From: Amphibalanus amphitrite | Taxonomy: Eukaryota > Arthropoda > Thecostraca > Balanomorpha > Balanidae | DNA: 64,000 nt | NCBI RefSeq assembly: GCF_019059575.1 | Contig: NW_024882308.1 | Coordinates: 267,915 to 331,914 of the forward strand | Direction: 5' to 3' | Part shown: piece after piece, positions 10,701-22,700 of the stretch | Layout: every line of letters starts with the position of its first letter | Position numbering within the stretch: the stretch's first letter is position 1 | Made by a program: the position numbers and the translations under genes | Notes under the pieces: generated by a model | Told to the model about the DNA's origin: nothing | The model's input: the letters and a program-made list of their open reading frames with translations, nothing else | Databases searched by the model: none

Positions 10701-13700
10701 GATTGTGCCCAAATTTGGCACATCGCTAGAGACCAGTTAGTAGGGTGCCGTGCACAAGTCAGTTGGAGGTACCCCCTCGCAATTTCGCACGTGCAAGGCC
10801 CACCCTCTCGCTCGCTCCGTTAGTCGCCCCAAAAGGCGTTATACTGGTATCACATGTTTGAACGCTTGAAACTACGAAAAGACTGCAAACGCGCTGCTAA
10901 TGCGAGCCGACATACGCTGAATCGCGGTTCCGGCCAAACATGGTCTCGAAAAGTAGGTCACAGGTCAAAGGTTATTTGCGTCAGGGTCATGAAATTTTCA
11001 GGGTAGGTGTAAAATTGATCAACGCGAGGGTACTAAAAGTAACGTCGTGATCGGCCGCTTTTTACGCGAGTTATTCGCGAAAAACCGAGGGGAGTCCGTT
11101 CGACCCCCCCCCTTAAAGGGCGAGGGTTAACTGACAGTCAGAACTCCGAACAAGTTCGGTCTTGTTTGTGAATTTGTCGGAGCATTACCTAAATCTAGTA
11201 GAGATGATGGAGGGAAACTAGGCTTTTAAGGAAGGAAGGGGGTCGGTGACGGTCAGGGGCACTACAAGCAGAGCAGTCATAAGCTGGTGACAGGGCTGAC
11301 ATACCATGTTTTGATAGCATGACTGAAACAGACTTTTTGGGTAGCCAGGAAATCGCATGCGAGAGCCTATTGAAATTCTTACATCGGCCTTTATATGCAC
11401 CAGTCGTATACAGGTGCGGGATTTGGCATACGATTTCCAGACAATCGAAAGACTGTTTGGAGCCAACGAAGGAAGGAATGAGTGAGTACTAAGTTGAAAG
11501 CATTAATTTGGTTCAAAATGATGATGCAGATAACTTAGTTATTTAAATCTAAATATCTTACGACGAGAGCGATTGGCATTTTTGGTATGCAGTGTTATTC
11601 ATTGAAAACAGGTTGGAGCGTTTAAGTCTTTAATTTAGTGGTCGCCGCCTACTAATCATGCGGCATACACGCCGCACATAACCGCCAATGCCGCAACACA
11701 GCTTAGATTTCGAAGTAAGCATTTAGTCTCACCCCCAAACTTGTACTTTGATTTTCAAGGAAGCGCCCCCTGCACGTGCGCACGTGCAGTAGCACCTTAA
11801 CCGCAACACATGGGATTGTATTGCCTGGTGGGTGCCACCTGTATGCCAAGTTTCAGCGAAATCGCCCCAGTAATTACCGAGTTATTGAAATGGGAACAAA
11901 TTTGGCACCTCTTCTTTTTGCATTTTGCACGTGCAGTGGGGGTAGACAATCGCCCAAGCGGCTGCTGAGATATGAGCCTCTCAAAACCACTGCTTTTGCA
12001 AAACAGCTTGAACACCCTTGACTTTTCACGTGGCACGTGCCACGACGGTCATTGAGACGTATCAAAAGTAGTTAATTACGGGGTGGAAGGGATGGGGCTA
12101 CCCAGCAAAAAAGACCGCAGGCCAATCGGTCTAGCGGTTGCTGAGATATAAGCCTCTCAAAAGCGTTACAGGCCGGGCGTGGCCGGGCCGCTCATACTGA
12201 TATTTTTTCGTTATATTGAAAAGAATCACTTCGCTCGCTGCGCTCGCTCGCTCGTAATCATGTGACGTCATTGAAGGTCACCAAATATTTTTTTTTTGCT
12301 TATAACTCCTTACAGGTTCGAGATACAGATGCGCGGATGGGCTCATTGTGCTCAGCTCGTCAAGGCGCATCGAATGATATATGATGACCTTAGGTCACGT
12401 GACCTAAGATCAACTTTTGACTCTGACCTTTTGAGGTCAACATACATATGTTTCGATGCGGATCGACGAGAGGATCGCGATGGTGTTATTAGTTTGTTCC
12501 TAGCTGAGATACTGTTAAACTTATTCGAGAAAAATTCATATATATGTAGTGCGCTATTTCGACTTCCTTTTTACCCCTGTGACGTCATCTTTGACCTGAC
12601 CTGAAAATGACCTCAGTAAAAATTGTAGACCTATCCGTGTGTACCCTGTGCCGTTTACCGCTTGTCGCTATATCGCTTTGTTCTCGAGATCTCGCTGTCG
12701 CACCCGCTCGTAATAATGGACAAGTCAAATAATGACCTGACCTGAGGTCAACGCAGGGCGATAGCCACTTTTATTATCGCATATAAATGACAAGTGATAA
12801 GGCTTTAATAGTCAACAGACGAAATTGCAACTTTCAGTGGGGAAACTGTCAAGGTCACTCTTCGAACAATAGGTCAAAAGGTCACGTGATCAAAATTTTA
12901 AAATTGAACATCCGAGCTAGCCAAAATGTTCGTTTGTTGATTGAGATTTGAACCATATACAGTTGTCAGTTTTTATCATAGAAAACCAATAGTTTCTGAG
13001 TTATAAGCTGCCAAACATAGGGTTGCAGCGTGACCTCCAGGAATTGCCCGAGGCTATATATCGGAAACCGTTGTTCGAAGAAAAAAAAATCTTGCCACAG
13101 TTGGTTTTCCCGCCCATCACAACCCCTTGGACCAGTTTTAAACGAAAAATAAAATACGTGGGTGCAGATTTAGGTTTTTATTTGTCGATCTGTCGTGGAA
13201 CGCCCCCTAGGAGTATGCGTGTTAGTTAGGAAGTTATAAATTGAGCAGATGAAGTAGGAGACAGATACTTTTTAGATGCTTGTTTCCTAGAAATACTGTC
13301 ACTGCTGTCTCATTTTTTACTCTCTTTGTTTTTTCTCTCCAGGGTTTGGCCTAGGTGGAGCTCTGGGTCTCTTCACATCCAGTGTGAACCCATCAATAAC
13401 TGGAGCTGAATTGAAGAGTCAGACTGCAAGAGAGGTATCCAGTATCCTGGAATAGTTTGGAGCTAATGCATTAGATCAATTATGGATTAAAGAATGTCAG
13501 GTCAAAATGGCGGTTCTGCATGTTAGCGCACATTTTCCATGCGTTCCCAGACTTTCTTGTGATTAGAAACGTGCCAGCATGTGAAATTATGCTTGCCCCA
13601 TCAGACTGGTGTTTGATTCATCTGTGATTGAATCGATTGGATTGAATCAAACAAAATTTGTTGAATCAAAAAGGTTTGATTCACCGTCAGGATTGTTTGA

Positions 13701-16700
13701 TTCACAAGCCCTGATTGAATCAAACGCATTGGGAATCAGGGTTGATTGAATCAAAAAAATTAATGATTCATGAACTTAAAAAAAATTAAAGTGAGCGAAC
13801 ATAGTTCATTATCAACAAATATTAACACTTGTTCAATTACATGACAACAAAACGAACACAACAAATACAATACTATCCCTGATATTTTGTATATTTTATT
13901 TTTTAATTGAATCAAAAAAGAATCATTCAAAAAAAAAAATTGGCTGAATCAAACGCGAATCATTCTTTTATTGTTTTTTGATTCTCTGAATCAAAAGGAA
14001 TCGATTCACCAATTTTTTTAAGGAATGAAACGGTGATTGAATCAAACAAAAATCAAATGAATCAATGATTGAATCGATCCAAAAAAGGTGAATCAAAAAC
14101 CAGTCTGTGCTCCATATGTTATGATGGATATCAATGTCACTTTAAGGCAGGGCTGCGGAGTCGATGGATTTTCGGCGACTCCGACTCCGACTCCGGCTTT
14201 CAAAAACCAGCTCGGACTCCGACTCCGACTCCGGGCAGAATTGTCGACTCCGACCGACTCCAACTCCGACTCCGCAGACCTAGCAGGGCTGCAGAGTCGA
14301 CAGATTTTCGGTGACTCCGACTCCGACTCCGGCTCGGGTTTCTAAAATCGACTCCGACTCCAACTCCGACTCCGGTCACAACTGTCGACTCCGACCGACT
14401 CCGACTCCGACTCCGACTCCGACTCCGCAGCCCTGCTTTAACCCGCGCCCTGCTGGGGGTCCTGGATTTCCACGCCCTGCTGGGGGGGGGGGTGTTTGAA
14501 CACCCCCCCTTGTAACTCGGCTCCTGGGCCACGTAGCGATACGCGGAAGGCGGCGTTCGAAAGAGCGTAAAAAATAATGACGAAATCACTTCGGTCAATT
14601 TTTTGGTCAGGTCAAAGGTCAGGTCACCAGAGGTCATTGAAGGCAAAATTTCGCCGATTTCCAGGTCGAATGTCGAAAATTTCCAAGAAGCCAACGCATA
14701 ACTCGGGAACCAATAGAGCTACAGCGCCGCGGAAAAGCGCATTCGATAGCCCTATTAACGCCCTTTCTGAGTAATTCTCTCAGATTTGACCTAACGTCAA
14801 CGGTTTTGCCTGCAGGGGGCAAAAACTGCAAAAATAACCGATTTTTTCGAAAACAGTTTTTCTGCAATTACTTTTGACCCAAGCCTTGTACGAGCTTACT
14901 TTTACCGGCATCGTGTTCCTCTCGTCAAGACGCATCGAATAAACTATAACTTGACCTTGAAAGGTCAACTTGAAAATTTGACCTCAGGTCAAGGTCATGA
15001 CCTGACCGGAAAGGGTCATGTTGCATATCAGTCGATCCGTATCGTCGAGCTGAACACATCTAAGTCGTTTTCATCGCTCTAGCATGCCTCTATCAAAAGT
15101 TATTTGCGAAAAACTGTTAGATACCATTCGTGACCTAAGATGACCTCAGGGCATAAACAAGGGTCACGGACACCATTTTCAAGTTCAGTGTGTCTAAACC
15201 ACTTGTAATTCGGTGTTTGGGAGTGTTTATAATGTCAATCATCCAAAAGAGGCGCATTTCAATTTTCTCCCATTGACTTATAATGGGGAGGTCGCAAAAT
15301 TGACCTGACCTTAGGTCATCGATATCAAAATTCTGAGATATACATTTTGTACATGCTATTGCTCTTAGCTATCGCTGAAAGTTTCAAAGCGATCGGTCAC
15401 TCGGTGTAGCTATGACAGACATTGAAATTTTTTATGAGGTGAGGTCACTTCAAGTGACCTGGTGACCTGACCTTGAATGACCTTGGTCTGAAATTTTCAC
15501 AACATGTGTAGAATTGATGTATGATAAGGTGTACCAAAAACGGCGGCGCTCCGCGCCGCCGTTTTTGAGATATTCGCGAAAAACCACAAGGGGGGGTGTT
15601 CAAACACCCCCCCCCCAGCAGGGCGCGGGTTAAGGTCAGGTCAATGTAGTTGACCATAGCTAACCTCAGTCAACTTTTTCTAGTTTAACAACTTTTTAGG
15701 GTAGGTATGTTTTGGAGCTACCTGATTTTAAATTTCGCACTCATTTGAACGTCTGGAAAAACTAGTTTGGGGCGCCAATGCAAAATGCTGCGTAGTGAAA
15801 ATACAGATTTACCTACTATGGGTACTAAGCTGGCGGGATGCATGATATTTGACCGACTCGACTCACCTGACCGGACCAGACGAGATAGCCGTTGGCAGTT
15901 TCCAAAATGTTGAAATAGTGAACATTTTACCTTTGGTGACCTATGGTGACCTGACCTTTGACCTGACCCAAAAAATGACCGAAGTATTTTCGTCCTTATT
16001 TTGGGCGTTCTTTCGATTGCCGCTTACCGCGTGTCCCTACGTGGCCCAGGAGCCGAGTTAGAAGGGGGGGGGGGGTGTTCAGACACCCCCCCCCCCGGCC
16101 CGGCGCGGAATCTCAGAGCACCGGCCCGGCGCGGGTTAAGATTAGGTATCCTCGGATTCCTGTCGTCACGGACAAAACGCCCGTTTTTGCTGCGAAATTC
16201 CAGCGCGATCAGGGGTCGATCGATTGGATGGTGGTGGGTTTGGGAGGGGGGGGGGGGTGGACGGTCCAACGCTGGGCTGCGGAGTCGATGGATTTTCGTC
16301 GACTCCGACTCCGTCTCCGGGGTCTAAAATCGACACTGACTTCGATTCCGTCTCCGGTCAGAAATGTCGACTCCGACTTACTCCGACTCCGCAGCCCTGG
16401 TCCAACTGGCCCCCTCCCCCTCTCCCCCATCCGGTAATGGCAGGGGTCGACAGCCTACGTCCCGCGGGCCGAATCCGGCCCACGAACCATCGGACATCCG
16501 GCCCGCGGCCGGTATCAGCAATCAACATCGTGTTCTGGCCCACGGTTCTCTAAAAAATAAACTTTCTCCGTACCAAAGTGACTACATATAAGTGTGTGTT
16601 GGCACAATATTTCTTCCTACACACATTTCATATGCCTAGAAACAGAATGATAATATAGAGGCGAGCTGGTATATGATCACATTATAAAATAGATGCAAAC

Positions 16701-19700
16701 ATTCCTTCTATTTTTAAACTCGCCTCTTCCTTCGTCAGAGTCCGTCTTAACCCTATAATTAGTGGCAGGCTCCTGGCTACCCCTATTAGTGGCAGGGGGG
16801 GGGGCTGTTTACGACCCCCCTTGATATCTCGAGATCTAACCGGCCGATTTTCAAAATTCAAACGGCATTCGATTTCGCTCAACGTGATCTACATTTCTAA
16901 AAAATAAAAATTAAAAAATGTCAATAGGGGGGTAGAGGGGGGTAAAAACGGGCAAATTGCAGATACATTTTAGACTGTTTATCACGGCCAGGTTTCTGAA
17001 CCAATCTTAACGCAACTTTTGCCGATCGATAGAGAATGAACCAGGAATTCACATGGATCCTAAAAATATGCATTTTCAAAAATCATAGGCGGATACAGAT
17101 CATTGAGATTGGGGGTACACAAAAAGTATAGTAAATAAGGTTTTTGTTGGTACTGTTTCTAAAAAGGGTGGTAATGGTCTTATTATGTTACAATTTTCTT
17201 ATGAGAGAACGACTACAATTGTATTGGTCATCCATAGGCGGTGTCAGGGCACCTATGTTGGGAGGTAAAACATAACCCCCTTTTTGGACGCCTGGATCCG
17301 CCTATTATAGCAAAAACGTGTCAAAAGAGGATGCACAATAACTGTATATGTTATCACATGATACCTTTCATTCACTGTTCGTAAAACTGGTGCAGCATCG
17401 TGATCTTCGCCCAAATGACTCGCTTCACGAATAGGACCCCCCAATTCCCAGTGCTCTGGAGCCGCCCCTGGTAAAGTTATGAACTTGCGGACTGCCGACT
17501 GCTTCCAAATCTCATATCCGGCGCGCACCCAAAAAAAAGGTAACCGACCCTTGGTTAATGGCAAAAACGCCGATAGGGCCGAGTGTTAAAAATGGAGGTT
17601 TTGTTCTCTCTTTATAAGTGCATCCATCGTTCACATACCGGGTGGCCCAGAAAAAACGTTCCCAATTTTAAATGAACATTTCTCAGAAAGTGATAAAGAT
17701 ACAACATTGAAACTTCCAATAGTCAATGTGACATATATTTTCAGTGAATGGTATGATTTTCATGTTATTCGGTCAATTACTTTTTAAACGGTTCTTGTTT
17801 CTAGCATGCCATGTAAAAATCACTTTTTTGCTCTGATGTTTACCAAAAATGTGAGTGAACGGGCCACTTCCATCTCGGCACCACGGCCTACAGCCATGAC
17901 TGCTACTGGCAACTAGTCTCATTGGTGGTTAAGGCCTCAGGGTGACACATTCCCTCTAGCTTTTTTCCTTATTCGGTCGATTTACTATTTGATCTTCTTG
18001 AAGGGAGGGCGATCAGCAGTAACCCATGCACCGTGCCACTCGGCTTCGCCTCGAAACAGGACTTGTGTTGATTGTTGAAACGAATGGCATCCATTAACAC
18101 GACTTTGGCTTAGTATTTGAATATTTGGCACATAAGTGTGACAAATTAAAATATCTAAAATAGCAACACGCGCGCTGGTATCATTCACGTTGTTCTATTT
18201 TTTGTATTTTTCTAACATGGTACGTCTAAGCCAATCATTACTTCCGTTCAACAACGGCAAAAAAAGCAAAAACGTCTTACTTAATTCAACATAAGATTGC
18301 TGGCTTGAAAATGATGGTACAGTGTTATAATTTGGCATACCAATGCGCAAAGAAGTGACGCAAACCTGATGAAAATTTTGGCTCGTTATGTGCACTCGAA
18401 TTTGAGATATAGGCCTCCAAAGTTCGGAACGTTTTTTTTGGGCCACCCGGTATATACGTAATGTCTGCATTATACAGTTTCTCAGTGGCTGCTCCATTTG
18501 AGACTAGTGCAATCATTTAATGATTTTGATCAGATGTGCATGAATGCGAGTGATAGAAATATGATTCAATGGATCTCAAAGAATCGACAAAGTTTTCTGA
18601 TCCTATTGGGTCCCATGTGGAAAACATGTTATGGATGTATGATTTCATAGAATCTGACTACATACCATGTATGGGGATCTGTGATTCGAGTGTATCCCAA
18701 CACACATAACTTGTGAAGCCATGTTTTCAGGTTGTTCTTTGTCCGTAAGTGCCACAAAATTATGAATAACGATGTGCGATCACATAAGGTCCCTAGAACG
18801 GCACTATTGCGAATTAATAGTTCCTTGAGGACTTCTGTCGACGAAAATTAAGTAACAATCCATGATCTCATCGGATCTCTTGACAAAAATAGATCTCAAT
18901 ATATGATGCTAAACAGATATCACGACAAAAGAGAGAACTGGATCTTTGATCACACTAGATCTGATGTGAATATGCGAGGGATCAGATCCCAGATCCATTT
19001 TCACGGTTCTGTCCACATGGCTGATTTAGAGTTAACCTGTCTTGTCGGTCCCCCTATTCATTCAGTGCAGCATATTTTTGAATTATGGCTTATGCGTTAT
19101 TCACTGGCACTGTTACCATGGAGCTCGTGTGCGCACTGTACAGTGTACAATGTGCCTGGTGAATGGTGATATAGCTGAATCGCTGCCACCAGGTTCTGGT
19201 AGAAATGCGAACAGCCATGCTGCAGTATGCCAAGAACTTTGGCATGATCGGTCTCATGTTTGCTGGTGTGGAGTGTTGTATAGAATCGGTGAGTATGGTT
19301 ATTGTGACTGCACAGTGCACAGTATGGTGGCATGTGTACTGTGAGTGTGTTGGTTGTTTTAAAGGGATTGCCAGGGTTTGACGAACTGAAAGGCATGGGC
19401 CTGTTTCCGCTATTGTTGGATTGCTCAAGCACTGCTGATTCTAATGATATGTAATAAAAACTTCTATAGTTCGTTTTTTTTTAGTTCGACCCTCACTGTA
19501 ATCGTCTTTTTGAACACAGCACGGGAATTGCTAGCGTCGGCGCACATCGATGTCACAGACGATTAACTTTATTCAAAATTATTTCTTCCTAGCTTCTATT
19601 TCCCAGACTCGTAGCTTGTATTTGCCTATATATACAACCCCACAGGGATAGACAACTTGTCAGGGGTGGTAACTGAACTAATTCATAAATCGCATTTCGT

Positions 19701-22700
19701 TTACAGAAAGGTAGTATCATTGGCGTTCAAAACTTGTTTTGGAAAATATCATTCATATCTCCAATACAATGTGCGCTAACCAGTTTTTAAGCAATTCAGG
19801 GAGCAATTCTCGCGCTATGTTCAAAAAGATATTTACAGTGAGGGTCGAACTAAAGTAAAATATAGTTGTCTGTAGTATTTTATTTTAAGTTCGACCCTCA
19901 CTGTAAAAGTGTCTTTGAACACAGCACGAGAATTGCTAGCTGAATTACTGAGAAAAAGTGGTTGGCGCATATTGAATTTCACTGACGATCAACTTTATCA
20001 AAATTATGTTTTCCTGGCTCCTAGTTCCCAGACTGTCTGCCCGTATTTGCCCATATTTACAACCCCACAGGGGCCACAGGGATAGACGATTTGTCAGGAA
20101 TGATAACTGAACTGAATAAATCGCACCGCGTTTAACATAACGGTACATCATCGGTGCTCAAATTTTGGAAAATATTAACATCTGCAATACAATGGCTACG
20201 TTTCCATGACACAAGTTAAGCCGATTTTGCAAAATGGATTTGCTCCATCATAATATTAAGGCAGCATTTAAAAATGTAAATATAGGATTAGGTGCTAGCT
20301 AAAACCACGCTAAAACCATATCTACGCTCGTTTTTTTGCATAAGGTGAATAGTACCTATCCGAGAAAAACGCACGTGACATTTCTCTAAATCGATTTAGA
20401 CATGTCATGGAAACGTAGTGATTGTGCGGCTGACCAGTTTTCTCTGTACCTAATTCAGGCAGTAATTCTCGTGCTGTGTTAAAAAAAGATGCTTACAGTG
20501 TGGGTCAAACTTAAAACAAACCAACTATAGGTTGTTTAAGTACCGTAAAGTGGGGCTATTTGAGACAGTATTGCAGTGGTTTAGTGAAATCGCTGTGCCA
20601 TGAAAACCGTTTGATTTTTTTCATTTTTTGCTCAGGCTGATGTGGAATTGAACGATGAATGCCATTGGTAACGTTTTTTGAAAATTTTGAAAAGTTTTGA
20701 AAGAAATTTGGCATTAAATGTGAAATACAGCAAAAACACAATTTCAGTTATACAGAAAGCACCCCTACCTGCAGCTTAACATGGAGGAAGTTTTAAAAAA
20801 CTGCAACGGAATATATCGTAACTAACGTTATACTTATGGGCTAAGTACGGCCCTCCAGGTATTTAGTGGTTGGTTGCCAACATCACAATAAGCGATCTGC
20901 ATTGATGAGTACGTCTAATGGCTGTTGAAAACCATTGCCGAAGTGTGTGCACGAACCCTCTTCTCATTTCTATTGACTCTTTTTACAGGAGCGTCTCTGT
21001 CATTCAAAGTTATTAGGTACATCAAAAGCAAATAGGCTAACCAACCACTCTTTTGCTGGAGGGCCGTACATTTTTCATGAAGACATTGTGTATTGTTAAG
21101 GGTAGTGACGATTGTGTAACCCAATGTCTCAGAGTATCAATGATACCCAACTCGTCAAACCTCAACATATGCCAAATACAGCTGATGATTGTGATGCCAA
21201 GGCCCTAAAATAGGTGATATGATGCATCCGAGAAGACTTACCGCTATCTGCTAAAATCGTATCAAACGTTCGACCTAATAAACAGCTGTGAATCTGCCAT
21301 GGGTTCATGGTACTTTAAAACAGCAAGCAATATTAACCCGCGCCCCACTGGGGTCTGCGTATAACACGCCCTACGGGGGGGAGGGGGGTATGATTACTGC
21401 CTTGAGCTGTCTTTTGGTGGAGTCCCTTTTACTTCTACGACCAAAACATGAACGACTTTTCGATAGTTCGTTTCAGGGGGTGCGCTCCGGGCTTTTAACA
21501 TTACGAAAATTGGAGACACCTTCGTTAGCGCTGTCAGCACCGTGAGCATTCTAACAACAAATGCAGTAATCCCACCAATCAGCGTACGTCAATACTCGAC
21601 GCTCATTGGCTGATAAGCCAGTGACGACTTTTGGGGCCAGAGCGTAACATATAGCAGCACGGGCCGTTCAGTTTAGGACTTGATTTTGACATTATGTAGG
21701 CCAGTCTGATTAAAACTCGGATCGTTTATAAAAACTGCAATTCATTTTAGTAGTGGTCCGACAAGTCTTTTGCTTTTTAAAATAATTTGTTGAAAAATGA
21801 GCTATTAGATGCGTACTCATGCCAAATTTGCCCCGTTACCATGGCAACCTGAATCAACGGCGCTGAAGAAGTCAATAGACGAAACCGGTACGCCTTTAAA
21901 GGAAAAGGGCCACCTTTAACATGGGGATTGAAACTGAGATAGCCATCTTGTAGCCCGTGTCCGAAAACCTGTCTGTCTACCTCCTTACGGCCGATTTCGG
22001 CCTCCATTCGTAGTTATCGGCAATTTTAAAAGAAAATACGCCAGGAATGCGTCCTTATCCCAGGAATGCGTTCTTATCCGACAATACAGCCACCCGCGGC
22101 GAGGCTTTGGTTTTTTACCAATCAGCTCCAACCAGCTCAGCTTTAACCAATCAGCTTATCTGACACAATCCGACGAGTCTGTCTTCTGAACGCTGATTGG
22201 CTTGAGTGTGACGTCATCGCTATGCCATCATACAGTAGGTGCCGTAGAGAGTATCAACATAGTACCAATATGTTAAATAGTTTTAAATACTTTTTCGCGA
22301 ATTGTGCACTTCTGGCACCAGTTTTAAAAAGAAAATGAAAAATAATAATGTCAAAATGAAAAACAACGATATCTTCATATTTCACGAAGGTGGCCCTTTT
22401 CCTTTAATGTAACTGTTTTAATAGTTTGATTCGTGGAGCCTGGAGGTTCATTTACTCTCGATACAATACTTGTCCATTTATAACTACAAGCACAACCCAA
22501 TCTCCCAAAACCGTGATCGAAACCGAAAACCCTGGAGCCCCAATTGCAACCACAATGAGGCACCCTCCCGTCGCGTCCGGAGGACAATAGCAGCCTAGTG
22601 TGCTCAGCGTTACGATCGACCTGCTCGTCGTCCTCCGAGGGTCGCGGCCGGGCGCCGTCTGGCCCCTCCTCCCCCACCCCGGCCTGTGCCCAGGGTTGTT

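Larger units (their letters stand above)
8658..11735. mobile_element. 3.1-kb DNA transposon with long TIRs and 8-bp target duplication
   Basis: The left end begins GGGGAGACTAAATGC and the right end is the complement of GGGGTGAGACTAAATGC. CAAACTTG is duplicated at 8650-8657 and 11736-11743. The TIRs are long, about 230-245 bp (8658-8827 plus 9512-9581 on the left; 11491-11735 on the right), and the left one is split by a Helitron-like insertion. The interior carries a TTAA-type element (9584-11126), itself holding a second Helitron-like copy. No transposase is seen, so the element is non-autonomous. The superfamily is unclear; an 8-bp duplication fits hAT, P, Merlin or Novosib. Confidence 0.75.

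Noticed and set aside
14200-14694. Arg/Ser-rich frame like an SR protein
   Set aside because: It is the translation of GACTCC repeats inside a hAT-type MITE and runs into another transposon.
19090-19432. Minus-strand frames of over 100 codons across TIM22 exon 3
   Set aside because: They are antisense to a well-supported exon and show no family resemblance.
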